A DNA stretch of 64,000 nt, taken from positions 11,728,651-11,792,650 of the forward strand of contig JAVMKO010000003.1 in the NCBI GenBank assembly GCA_032164245.1. The letters are read 5' to 3'. A program made the translations under genes and the position numbers. The notes under the pieces were generated by a model. That model was not told where the DNA came from. It was given only the letters and a program-made list of their open reading frames with translations, and ran no database searches. Each line of letters begins with the position of its first letter. Position 1 is the stretch's first letter. Positions 36,101 to 44,899 of this stretch are shown one piece after another. The DNA comes from Sternotherus odoratus. Taxonomy: Eukaryota; Chordata; Testudines; Kinosternidae.

Positions 36101-36999
36101 TACCACTTCCCCCTCCTCCCCCCCATCCACAGGGCTTGTTACCCTGTCATTTTAATGCCATAGTACCTACCTTCTTTTGGCAAAATCGCTACCACAGGAG
36201 AATGGTCAACCATTGTATACAGCTCTCTAGCCACGTAACGATCAAGCTCTATGAGCCTCTCTGAAGAAGACTGTGCCATTCCATGGTCACTTGTGATTAT
36301 GATATTCAGGGTGTCCCACAACTTTGCTTTCTTCAGTTCTGACACAAGATATCCCAGGTTGTCATCAATCTCACTAATGACTGCGCCCATACGTGGATTT
36401 TCTGGGCCCAAAACATGCCCCATCGCATCAGGCTGCTCCCAGTACAGAAGACCAAAATTTATGGGTTCTTCTGAGGTAAACCAATCAATAAGTTTGTCAA
36501 CTCGATCTTCGAATGAAACAGACTCATTGTAAAACATATAGTGTGTAGGAAAGACTCCATGTATTTTAACATCTGTTCCAGGCCACATAGCAGCTCCGGT
36601 TCTATGTCCTTCCATTTGGTTGGTGACCCATATTGGACAGGCCTCTTCCCAGAACTTTGAATTATAGATGTTCAAGCTATTCAGGGAGAAAGTTTTGTTC
36701 AGGACAGGATCATACATTTCATTAGCAACTATGCCATGGCTCTCGGCATAGAGACCTGTCACCATTGTATAATGATTAGGATAAGTTTTTGTAATAAACA
36801 CATTAGTAACCTGTTTAACATGCACACCATTCTTCATGACATAATGAAAGTTAGGCGTTGGGACTTTATAAATGTAATCCCATCGAAATCCATCAAAAGA
36901 TAATAGTAACACTCTGGACTGGTCCTGCTGGAAACAAAGTGTGCTTGGAAAAGTCATCATACAGACTGCCAAGACTCTCCAGTAGCAATTCAAAGCCAT
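26787..36999 (-). CDS. ENPP5: ENPP5, ectonucleotide pyrophosphatase/phosphodiesterase family member 5 (3 coding exons)
   Basis: Joined - strand exons 36999-36171, 32167-31991 and 27172-26787 give 463 aa; human ENPP5 is 477. It is a glycosylated type I membrane paralogue of ENPP4, reported in lysosomal and neural contexts, with weakly characterised substrates. Residues 1-22 are a signal peptide. Catalytic features are Asp36 in 'SFDGFRWDY', nucleophile Thr72 in 'FITKTYPNHY', 'EQPDAMGHVLGP', 'TSDHGM' and 'GNHGYDN'. All expected metal ligands are present, so activity is plausible. A transmembrane span ('YFIGVCLGSILVVVFLLVFI') precedes a tail ending 'EISQPLLQG'. The shorter length than human is due to the stalk between the catalytic domain and the membrane. 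Exon phases match ENPP4. Confidence 0.95.
27219..28682. other. ENPP5 intron, left of the hAT insertion
   Basis: No extra exon or confident repeat identified. Ordinary intronic sequence. Confidence 0.4.
28683..31447 (+). mobile_element. Autonomous-type hAT transposon (Charlie8/GTF2IRD2-like), inactivated
   Basis: Left end 'caggagtgggcacactacgg', right end 'gtctgcgcaccccag', imperfect inverted repeats. Flanks 'ggctagaa' and 'gctaggat' share 'gctag(a/g)a' and look like a decayed 8-bp duplication. The right arm ('catacaatttgggcatgg' then 'gatgtggccctcattcc') matches the right arm of the short element at 17565-18117. It carries a broken transposase at 29110-30853. It lies in an ENPP5 intron, opposite to the gene, and also contains a short (CA)n tract near 28945. 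Confidence 0.85.
29110..30853 (+). pseudogene. hAT transposase pseudogene, GTF2IRD2/Charlie8 family
   Basis: The conceptual product is spread over several frames. The first segment (29110-29361, 83 codons) has a BED-type zinc-finger remnant with the cysteines partly lost and 'FKEYNLKRHHFSTKHPNYG'. Later segments include 'VEVIDEHLASELNKKSQGF', 'DDSTDIDTAQLLILVRG', 'KLANITTDGSPDLTGKN' (the hAT catalytic-region signature around 'TTDGSP') and a C-terminal 'MTPDFDAIIKKGDQLHCSQ' ending in TAA at 30851. Stops and frameshifts at several points make it non-functional. The human host gene GTF2IRD2 is known to contain a Charlie8-derived domain of this kind; here the gene is inside its own transposon ends. 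Confidence 0.85.
31448..31990. other. ENPP5 intron between hAT element and second coding exon
   Basis: No gene or confident repeat. 'cccactgactttcagtgtgatgg'-like text near 31785 resembles common sauropsid repeat phrases, but it is too short to assign. Confidence 0.4.
31991..32167 (-). CDS. ENPP5: ENPP5 second coding exon
   Basis: 177 bp. Acceptor 'tttggtctaag|gcaaac', donor 'attctct|gtaagt'. It encodes 'GKLDEVYEALVNAHPNMTVY' to 'GWEILQNKSDQIL'. It completes the split Gly codon and leaves one base of a Leu codon, the same phases as ENPP4 exon 3. The acceptor has a weak pyrimidine tract and an unusual AAG end. Confidence 0.92.
32168..33420. other. ENPP5 intron, unassigned
   Basis: No exon-like frame with splice sites. 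A G-run with (GT)n lies near 33028-33048. A possible diverged SINE tail lies at about 33150-33230 ('aaactggtccctgcctaagg'). Confidence 0.4.
33425..33540 (+). repeat. MIR/CORE-SINE-like copy
   Basis: 'agccccagtcatgaactaggaccccattg' is followed by 'tgctaggcactgtacaaaca'. It is the sense version of the 905-1010 repeat. Confidence 0.6.
33828..34110. mobile_element. Long-TIR MITE
   Basis: Left arm 'ggtatgtctacactgcaata' then 'ggcctgtgtcagctgacat'; right arm 'gtcagctgacacaggcc' then 'tattgcagtgtagacatacc'. The arms are inverted and extend about 60 bp or more. 'cagag' flanks both sides (33823-33827 and 34111-34115), a possible short target duplication. The central part ('ggagcccgggctctgagacc') is itself partly self-complementary to 'agagcctggactccagcc'. 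It has no coding capacity. Confidence 0.8.
34116..35690. other. ENPP5 intron, unassigned
   Basis: No exon seen. 'ccatcctgctcccacagaaatcaatgggag' near 34547 is a common sauropsid interspersed-repeat phrase; the rest appears unique. Confidence 0.4.
35700..36150 (-). mobile_element. CR1 LINE reverse-transcriptase fragment (antisense), interrupted
   Basis: Reading the - strand and skipping the foldback insert at 35802-36012, the translation passes through 'KAFDTVSHDLINQLGKYNL' into 'TIRWLNNWLENHS' and 'RVVISGS'. This is the CR1 RT domain near the 'A-F-D-T-V-S-H' motif. It is a short dead fragment whose right edge lies only about 20-30 bp from the ENPP5 splice donor at 36171. Confidence 0.8.
35802..36012. 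mobile_element. Foldback element with 13-bp target duplication
   Basis: From 35842 to 36012 the sequence is a near-perfect palindrome with arms of about 85 bp, centred near 35927 ('gatgcatc'). The arms contain 'agtcctgtggcacctta', 'tattgaagcataagctt' and 'aatacccactttgtc'. The left flank adds 'cagagaggtagccatgttag'. The identical 13-mer 'ctccatttaggtt' lies at 35789-35801 and 36013-36025 and belongs to the interrupted CR1, proving insertion. Confidence 0.85.
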
Positions 37000-37039
37000 C
37001 CTGGAAAATCTTTTTCACTCAGGCACCAACTTGGTATCT
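36171..37039 (-). CDS. ENPP5: ENPP5 first coding exon
   Basis: On the - strand the acceptor is 'gtattttag|agatacc' (exon starts at 37039), the ATG is at 36999-36997 and the donor is 'agaag|gtaggt' at 36171/36170. It ends one base into a Gly codon. It encodes the signal peptide and most of the catalytic domain. The frame continuing to 36139 is intron read-through. Confidence 0.92.
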
Positions 37040-37059
37040 CTAAAATACAAAGGAAAAAT

Positions 37060-38262
37060 TCAGTTACCACTTCTGCAAGTTAATTATCTTGAACTCTTAT
37101 CTTTACTACAGTATAAGTGAATCTGAAACAAGTCTGAGTAATCCCTGTCTAGAGGTACTCATGTGGCTCCCATCACTGTGGAACACCTCAGAAACATTAG
37201 CAGATTTCCCCTCACCAAACCCCTGCTATGTAAGGAAATAATATTATCCCCATTTTACCGATGAGGAACTGAGGCACAGAAAGATTTAATGATTTACCCA
37301 ATGTTACACAAGAGTCTGTGGTTCAGCCACTGCTTTGAACAAAAAACAAAACAAAAAATCCTCTTCCACCCTGACAAATTTAGCAACATTTGAGACTAAG
37401 AAGGCTTCCTCTCTCCTCTCATAATGGAATGCTTTCTCTCCTCTATTCAGACTGTTATCCTCAAACTAAAGTGATGGAAAAGGGGGTGTAAAGGAACTAC
37501 TAAGGCTCTAGAGAGAGTGGAGCCTGTAGGGAGGTTGATCAAGGTGACAGTTGCAGTGTGGATTTCAAGAAAGGGAGGGCTGGAATTGTGACAAAGCAGT
37601 CAGAGGAAAACCACTGGAAGTTGGAGGTCAGACAGAAGGTTTGACTGGACTTGCCTGGAGAGGTGGACTAACATAAGAAGGGTTAGTAGAGCTCTGAGAA
37701 GGGAGCCTGAAGAGAGCTCAGTTTGGTGTCCCTAGCCCCAGACGCTTCCACATATGTAGACTGTGGTGGGCTCTGGAGATTAGAAATTCCCTAGAGGAGG
37801 TGAGCAACTCCCCAAGCCATCCCAGTAATGTAGCAGCAAGGGTTGATGCCGGGAGGTGATATATGTGTGAGAGTGAGTGAGAGAGCAAGAGAGAGATACA
37901 CATATACATACAATCACACACCCATGTAATTCTATATTGAGTGTGTGTGTGTGTATATATACACACATACACACATAGGCACTCAAGATAGACTTAAAAA
38001 AATATTTAAAAAAAGAGGTTTCTGTGTATAAGACTATTTCTTTAAAGCTTCCAGTTCCTTGTTAGGTTATATTTGTTCTTCAAGTAATAAGATACTATAT
38101 TTGCATTTACTCTAAGACTAAGCCTGATACATGCAACTAAATTATTCAGACATCAGCTTCTTTAAGTCATGCTACACAATAATCATCATGTGCTAAGTGC
38201 AACTCTAGGTTTTAAGTTCCCGGGGGGGTGAGGGGGGGGAACTAAACTAACAGCTTTTAACT
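37060..38262. other. ENPP5 intron 1, mostly unassigned
   Basis: Includes a MIR-like piece at about 37240-37330 ('attttaccgatgaggaactgaggcacagaaag') and a simple (TG)n/(TA)n/(CA)n tract at about 37940-37975. No exon recognised. Confidence 0.45.
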
Positions 38263-38264
38263 CC

Positions 38265-38565
38265 AAGGCCACATCTACACTACCCGCTGGATTGGCGGGT
38301 AGTGATCGATCTATCGGGGATCAATTTATCACATCTACACTAGACGTGATAAATCGATCCCCAGGGACTCTCCCCGTTGACTCCGGAATTCCACCACAAT
38401 GAGAAGCGGAAGAAGAGTCGACGGAGGAACGTCAGGGTTGACTCGCTGCTGTGAGGACGCCACAGTAAGTTGACCTAAGATAGATTGACTTCAGCTATGC
38501 TATTCGTGTAGCTGAAGTTGTGTATCTTAGGTTGACTCCCCGCCAGTATAGACCTAAGAGACAAG
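38265..38565. mobile_element. MITE of the 'gatcgatctatcgggg' family, decayed
   Basis: Starts 'aaggccacatctacactaccc' and ends 'gccagtatagacctaag', an imperfect inverted pair. Inside are 'ggcgggtagtgatcgatc', 'gataaatcgatccccagg' and a hairpin 'ttgacttcagctatgc...gtagctgaagtt'. It is CpG-containing unlike its surroundings. I recognise the text as a recurrent chelonian/crocodilian short element but cannot name it. Confidence 0.65.
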
Positions 38566-38854
38566 GAGTTAATAGCAGATTGTGGCAGCAAAGTTACCAA
38601 ATAAAGAGTCACCAAATATATGTCAGCTGTTCAGCAGAGGGGAAGCGAGTCTTCACAGGGGGGCTAGAGTTAAAATGTCACTAACGTTCCTTAAATTTAT
38701 TCTGATACGGGAGCATCATATGTTCAGGGCATTTATAATGGGAAAAGTGGTAAATTAAATGTAAAGCACATTTTAGATTAATGACATATAAAGTTATTAT
38801 AATTTCCTGTTCCAGCTATGGTATATTTTTTTTTTTAAATCCAGATATCATAGA

Positions 38855-39830
38855 GTTATAGAAATGTAAGACTGGAAGAGACCTCGATAGGTCATCTAGT
38901 CTAGTCCACTGCATTGAAGCAGGACTAAGTATTATCTAAACCAGGGGTCTCAAACATGCGGCCTGTGGAACTTTTTGCTGCGGAGCGCCATGCTCCCCAC
39001 ACACGCTGCTCTCCGCCCCTCTACCTACCTCCAGGTAGTTCCAGGCTTAGCAGTTTCCAGGAGGGAGGAAGGGAGGAATGGGAAGCCGTGCGCACAGAGG
39101 AGGGGGGGGGGGGTGAAGAGGCAGGGATTTGGGGAAGGGGTTGGAATACGGGCAGGGAGAGGGTGGAGTTGGGGTAGGGACTTTGGGGAAGGGGTTGGAA
39201 TGGGGGCAGAGAATGGGTGGGAAGAGATGGGGAAGGGGCATGGCCTCATGGAAGGGGTGGCATGGGAGCGGGGCCCGGGGCAGCTGGCGCATGTGTGTGT
39301 CAGTGATGCAGCCTGCGAGCCAATGAATTAGTCCTCATGTGGGCTCTCGGTCATTTAAATTTGAGATCCCTGATCTAAACTATCCCTGGTAGGTGTTTGT
39401 CTAATCTGGTTTTAAAAGTCTCCAATGATGGAGATTCCACAATCTCATAGGTAATTCCTTCCAATGCTTTACTGCCATTACAGTTAGGAAGTTTTTCCTA
39501 GTGTCTAACCTAAACTTTCCTTGCTGTAATTTAAGCCCGTTACATCTTGTCCTGTTCTCAGTGAATCAGAACAATTTATCATCCTTCTCTTTATAATAAC
39601 CTTTTATGTACCTGAAGACTGTTCTCATGTACCCCCCTCAGTGTTCTCTTCTTCGGACTAAAAAAAAAAAAATTCCAATCCTTCCTTGTACATCATGTTT
39701 TCTAGACCTTTAATCATTTTTGCTGCTCTCCTCTGGCCTTTCTCCAATTTGTCCACAACTTTTCCAAAAGGTCACTCTTAGAACTGGAAATATTACTCCA
39801 GTTTACAATTTAACAGTGCTGAGTGGAAGA
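38855..39830 (-). mobile_element. CR1 LINE 3' region (antisense), split by an hAT insertion
   Basis: The left part 'tcatagagttatagaaatg' with 'gactggaagagacctcg' and 'ggtcatctagtctag' is the CR1 3' terminus read antisense. The right part continues 'tccaatgatggagattccac', 'aggaagtttttcctagtg' and 'gctgctctcctctggcc'. Colinearity across 38942-39372 shows the hAT came later. Confidence 0.85.
38942..39372 (+). mobile_element. hAT element with perfect 8-bp duplication, nested in CR1
   Basis: Flanked by identical 'atctaaac' at 38934-38941 and 39373-39380. Ends are 'caggggtctcaaacatgcgg' and 'aaatttgagatccctg'. The interior is G-rich ('ggggaaggggttggaat' repeated twice). The terminus differs from the 'gggtgggcaaac' family, so this is a second hAT family. 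Confidence 0.9.
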
Positions 39831-40555
39831 ATTTTCTCTTATGTCATATTACTTCAATCATAAAGGCAGTATTAATTTAAAACTACTATCAATCTGGCTT
39901 CTATTAAAACTAGAGATTTAGAGGTGAAATACTCCATACAATTCTCAGTCATCTAATTTCCCCTAACATATAAAGATTTAAAAAAAGCTATCTGCTATCA
40001 AGTCTCTTGATTTATAAAAGAAAAAGGCAGAAAAGGAGAAAGATTAACTGGCATCTCAGATGATTCACAACTGCACTTCCTAATCAGTCCAATGCTAAGC
40101 ATAAAAATTATTTTGTCCTTTTAAATCAATATACTTAGTACTGAAAGCATGAAATGAGAAATTCTTTGCTAAAATCATATCTAATCTGACCACTGAAAAC
40201 TAAAGTCAGTGATTGTTATGGGTTGCATGCAGAAAATGTTTTCTTCCTGGATAGTCATGAAAATAATTAGCTGTGTCTGATCAGATTCAGATTGAAGAAC
40301 AAATGAAGGCAGAACTCTTGATTTATCTGAGGAAATACTTGTGACAGTCTAAATCTCTACAACCTTTGGCAAGGAGATCATTCCCTGGCCCCTCATCGTG
40401 GCCTACAATCGAGGTACGGGTCCCCTAAACCTAACGCCCATGCCAGCCTTCCTCCCTAGGCCATACTGTAACTCTTCGGCGATGTACACACACGTCGTGA
40501 CCATCTCCAGTGTCCCTCAGGGAGAGTTCACCAGATGGTTTACTACAGCCTGAGA
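39831..40555. other. Unassigned ENPP5 intron 1 sequence
   Basis: AT-rich, no exon recognised. The right part may already belong to the DIRS-type remnant that follows. Confidence 0.35.
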
Positions 40556-40559
40556 AGCT

Positions 40560-42990
40560 GTACTTACTAAAGCAGGAGAAAGCTTTTTCAGAACAGGGGA
40601 AGGAAGAAGATTATGAAGAAAAGAAAAACAAAACAAAAACACCCACATAAGCACCTGAAGAGGAAGCTACCTCTCCAGCACACTTCTCATCTCTCCCAGA
40701 TGAGGCTGTGCTGACAGCCCCCCATCACTACGTGAAGATTTAAGAACTTTTTGGATCTTACCAAGAGGGTGGCAGACAAGCTGAAGATTCCCTACATGAA
40801 GTAGCAGATACTCATCACTAGTTGGTGGAAATTCTGCACACTACCGTCTCATCTAGGATTGTCCTCCAAATTAATGAGCTGATTCTAGATCCTACCAAAA
40901 TCATCTGGCAGATACCAGCCTCCATTGCACCAACCAGCAAGAGTATAAACACAAACAACCTTACATCTCTACCCAAAGAGGCAAACTTTGTTTTCAACAT
41001 CCACAACTCAACTCCATCATAGTGGATATGGTTAATGTATGAAGCAAGCAACATAATCCCAAGTCAATTCCATACTATCAGGCTTCCCAAGATAGCATAT
41101 TCACTGACAACATTACTGTTTCAAGTAATACATTACCAAACTGTCATGGCCAAATACAATTTGATTAATCATGGGAGATAAAATTAATTGTATTAATCAA
41201 TGTTTCTGGAACATTACTGGAAATACAAAAAGAACAGATTCAGGCCCATTCTTAGAGACAGATAGTTAATAGCCAGGCTGGTCCTAGAGACACCATTGGA
41301 TGCAACTGTTACAAATACCTGCCCAGTCTCCATGACAGTGGTACTGAGGCGGGTTGTGGGGTTTTTGTTGGCTACACCTCTCTAGATTGCCCAAGGAGCT
41401 ACAGACTTCCAGTTTGAAGGGCCAAACGCTTTGCGGAGAAGAAAGATTTTCTCTCCACATCCTGAAGGATTCTTGGACCACACTATACTCCTTTGGGCAG
41501 AAGAGAAGATATACCTCTCAACCACTGGTCAGAATCTTCTCAATACCCCCATTTCAGTGCTGTTATGAGCCACAGTGTAAGATTCCCTGGGCTCAAAAGT
41601 GATAACAGTCTACACCCAGTTTGAATGACCTATCAAACTGCCTCTTATAAGCACTTTTGATGAGGTGGTTGAAGGCCTGAACAAGGATACCTTACAGCAT
41701 CAGCTGCCATCTGTACACCTGTCACGCCTCTCAGAAGTCTCCTTACCTTACTTCACAGCAGTTAGGACAGGCTTTAGAGCAAAGAGATTGCTTTCTAGCC
41801 CTGAATCTACAGGGTTCCATATCTCGTACAACCATCGTACAGGAGATTTCCTACTACTTGGCTTTGGGGCAGCATCATTATCAGTACAGACTGCTCCACA
41901 CAGGGTATTCTCCAAGGTTCTCTTCATTATAGTGACATACTACCCCCAGTACAGTTACTGGACTTTAGCAGCACCAACCTGCTGCAGTATGAGTGAGAGC
42001 GCTCCTCTCACTACCCACATTCACCACCTGGGACACCTCTCCCTAATATGTCTCCCTAATATGCTACACAACAACAAGGTTCAGGACAAATGGCCTTCCA
42101 CAGGAATGACCTTCCATTTCACTCTTTGTCGGGAGTACCTGTGCGCTAACTCTGCCTTTCATCAAAAACAACACACAACGGTCATGATGGACTTAATGTT
42201 ACCTGTATGTTTTGTATAAACTGCCAAGGACCTGCCAGATCTCTCTCCCTCTACAAGACAGCACTCAAACTTTTGGAATTGATGCACCCATCACATTGTG
42301 CTTATCTCAGCTGTCTGTCTACAAGGGATACAGAACGTGACCAACCAACAGTCTCAGTTGCAATTTTCTCACGACAATGAGTGTATACTGAATTCAGAGG
42401 TGCTTCAAGGTATAGACACCTTTTGGGGAACCTGGCCTATGGATCTCTTTGCTACTTATCAGAACAAGAAAGGTCCTTGTTACTGCTCCAGGGCCGGCCT
42501 GGGAAAACATTCATGGGTAATTGCCCTCATCTTCCCATGAGACAGGGCTCACTTGTATGTCTTTTTCCCAGATTCTGTTGAAAATCCAATGAAGCGAAGC
42601 GAGAGTTATTCTGATTGCCTCTCTTGACTAGGACAAGTCTGGCTCCCTTACCAGACGCAGGTGGCAATTTGCCCTCCTGTTTCTCTGACTTCAACCCACT
42701 CCCCACCCACTCTCTCAAAACAAATGACCCTTCACCCCAACCTGTGGGTCCTCCGCCTCCAGGCTTGGCTCTTTCTTAGTTCCAAGGCTTAATAGCAGAA
42801 TATTCTGACAAGCTGAAACACATGTTGCAACAACCACAAGTTGACCACTCCACATACCTATCTACAAAATGGAAATGACTCCAAGTTTGTGCCATTCCAA
42901 ACACATGAAGAAGAAGAATCATTGTTACTGCACAAGGTGGGTAACTTCCTCTTTTAACCTGCCACATGCATCTTTCCTTGATGAAATTAC
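40560..42990 (+). mobile_element. DIRS-type tyrosine-recombinase retrotransposon remnant
   Basis: Fragments of the expected proteins occur in order. A gag-like part near 40830-41000 carries 'PTKIIWQIPASIAPTSKS'. A reverse-transcriptase remnant near 41880 carries 'APHRVFSKVLFIIVT'. An RNase H-region remnant at 42380-42600 carries 'FWGTWPMDLFATYQNKKGP' and 'CYCSRAGLG'. The start of a recombinase-type region near 42850 reads 'STYLSTKWK'. Frames are broken throughout. It ends near 42990 without a visible terminal repeat. It lies in ENPP5 intron 1, opposite to the gene. Confidence 0.72.
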
Positions 42991-43039
42991 TGAAAGGAGC
43001 CCGGGACATTCAGGTACACTAGGGTGATGGGCTAAGATA

Positions 43040-43483
43040 CCACAGACAATAATTTAGCAAAGCCTCTCAAAAGCACAGATCACTGTAGAAACGCAGAGGG
43101 GATCAGCATGAAGCATTTGGCTCAAGTAGGACAGAGGGAGATGTGTGCATGTGTGGGCTTTGGGCAGGGGGGGAAGAGAGGGTGGTGTATCTTCTGCTTC
43201 TCACAGACCTGTACATTTCAAATTAGTCAGGGAAATCAAGAGTAAAATAGAGCTGAGCAAACCCTTCCCCACCCCATCCTCCAGCTGACCTCCCCGCCCC
43301 TCCCCCAGCTAGGGATCAAGAGACAGGTAGGTACCCATGCAACCTGCTCTCAATCAAGAGAAAGGAGTCTCAGGGGCAGCCATCCCATCCCCCATGTCCT
43401 TGTCTGGATACACCCGATATATGGGTCTAAAAGGGAGCCAGCACCGCCCTCCATAGATCGGCATCACCCATGGGGCCAGAGGG
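43040..43483. other. Unassigned, purine/C-rich mixed sequence
   Basis: No gene seen. Includes a GGG-rich tract near 43165 and leads into the ENPP5-side minisatellite. Confidence 0.35.
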
Positions 43484-43895
43484 AGGAGCCGGCCCCGCGA
43501 TGTATCGGTATCCCGGGGGGGGGGGGTTCAGAGGGATGCCCGGCCCCGCGATGTATCGGTATCCCGGGGGGGGGGGTTCAGAGGGATGCCCGGCCCCGCG
43601 ATGTATCGGTATCCCGGGGGGGGGGGGGGGGGTTCAGAGGGATGCCCGGCCCCGCGATGTATCGGTATCCCGGGGGGGGGGGGGTCAGAGGGATGCCCGG
43701 CCCCGCGATGTATCGCTATCCCGGGGGGGGGGGGTTTCAGAGGGATGCCCGGCCCCGCGGTGTATCGGTATCCCGGGGGGGGGGGGGTTTCAGAGGGATG
43801 TCCGGCCCCGCGGTGTATCGGTATCCCGGGGGGGGGGGGTTCAGAGGGATGCCCGGCCCCGCCATGTATCGGTATCCCGGGGGGGGGGGGGGGCG
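43484..43895. repeat. G-rich minisatellite, ~8 copies of a ~50-58-bp unit
   Basis: The unit is 'cccggccccgcgatgtatcg' plus 'gtatccc', a run of 9-16 G, then 'ttcagagggatg'. Copies begin near 43491, 43539, 43587, 43645, 43697, 43748, 43801 and 43851, and differ mainly in G-run length. Open frames of 140-270 codons on both strands come from the repeat. The array lies next to the ENPP5 CpG island. Confidence 0.95.
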
Positions 43896-43942
43896 GCCAG
43901 TCACGGGGGAGGGGGAGGGGGAGGGGCAGCGGGTGCTCGTAC

Positions 43943-44075
43943 CTCAGCGCCTCGGTCACTCGCTCCCGGCGGCGGGGTCACGCGCTCTACCCTCCGGCTC
44001 GGCGTTCCTCGCCTCGCCCCGCCCCCACTCAACTCCCAGGCCCCGCCCCTTTCTCGGTCAGCCCCGCCCGCCTAT
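43943..44075 (-). other. ENPP5: ENPP5 exon 1 (5' UTR), hypothetical boundaries
   Basis: The proposed donor is 'gctgag|gtacga' (exon end at 43943 on the - strand), which would splice to the acceptor at 37040 in front of the coding exon. The 5' limit is placed arbitrarily near the CCAAT box. Another donor could be used. Confidence 0.35.
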
Positions 44076-44224
44076 TATTGGCGCACTTCCTGTGCCCGGC
44101 TCCCAGCCCCCAATGGCCAGCGACGCCGTCAGTCACGTGCCGGGGAAGGGTGGCGACGGGCGGGGCGGAAAGCGGCGCGTGCGCAGTGGGGAGAGCTGGT
44201 GACGGGCCCGGGCCGGCTGTTGCC

Positions 44225-44389
44225 ATGGTGCTCCGGGTAGCTGGGCTCCTCGGGCTCGCACCCACTCGCCGGCTTGAAGCCCTCCGGGCCCGGCCCTCTC
44301 CCTGCACCGCCTGGGCTCCCGGAACCCGTGGGGCTCGGCCAAGCGGGACGGTGTTAGGCCCCGGGCGCTGCTCTCAGCCGAACCCCGAG
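44225..44389 (+). other. Candidate first exon of a divergent + strand transcript
   Basis: From an ATG at 44225 ('tgttgccatggtg', a good Kozak context) there is an Arg/Ala/Pro-rich open frame of 55 codons up to a GC-type donor 'ccgag|gcgagt'. The N-terminus (hydrophobic, then basic, no acidic residues) would suit a mitochondrial presequence, but GC-rich islands make such frames by chance. I recognise no protein. A non-coding divergent transcript or no transcript is equally possible. Confidence 0.2.
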
Positions 44390-44536
44390 GCGAGTTAGAG
44401 TTTTGTGGGGCCCTGGGCCAGAGCCGGGGCGGCCCCTCCCCCCCCCCCTTTCTGCCTGAAACCCCCCTTCCCTGCCCCCCCCCCCGGGTCCTGCCAGAGA
44501 GATGGCGTCAGGGCTTCCCCGCGCTGTGTGCCCCGC

Positions 44537-44880
44537 ACTCCTGCTGGAGAAATGGGGGGTGGGGGCATTTCCCTTTTCACACCCCCCCCCCACTCCTGCT
44601 GGAGAAATGGGGGGTGGGGGCATTTCCCCACTTCACCCCCCCCGCACTCCTGCTGGAGAAATGGGGGGTGGGGGCATTTCCCCACTTCACCCCCCCCCCG
44701 CACTCCTGCTGGAGAAATGGGGGGTGGGGGCATTTCCCCACTTCACCCCCCCCCGCACTCCTGCTGGAGAAATGGGGGGTGGGGGCATTTCCCCACTTCA
44801 CCCCCCCCACTCCTGCTGGAGAAATGGGGGGTGGGGGCATATCCCCACTTCACCCCACACACACACACACTCCTGCCTGG
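44537..44880. repeat. C/G-rich minisatellite, ~6.5 copies of a ~52-57-bp unit
   Basis: The unit is 'actcctgctggagaaatggg' plus 'gggtgggggcatttccccac' plus 'ttca' and a C-run of 7-10. Copies start near 44537, 44592, 44646, 44701, 44756 and 44808, and the last one ends in a short (CA)n. Each unit has one strand-switching G-run/C-run pair. Overlapping open frames here are by-products. Confidence 0.95.
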
Positions 44881-44899
44881 GAGTGGGGTCGAGGTGCGG

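Larger units (their letters stand above)
43900..44500 (-). promoter_or_regulatory. ENPP5: CpG-island promoter of ENPP5 (possibly bidirectional)
   Basis: CpG-dense block between AT-richer flanks. On the - strand it has a CCAAT box (44077-44081), an ETS-like site ('cacttcctg', 44084-44092) and a CACGTG E-box at 44134-44139 in the context GTCACGTG. A - strand splice donor 'gctgag|gtacga' at about 43943 could end ENPP5 exon 1. This is the only CpG island upstream of the ENPP5 coding exons, so assignment is by position. Confidence 0.7.
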
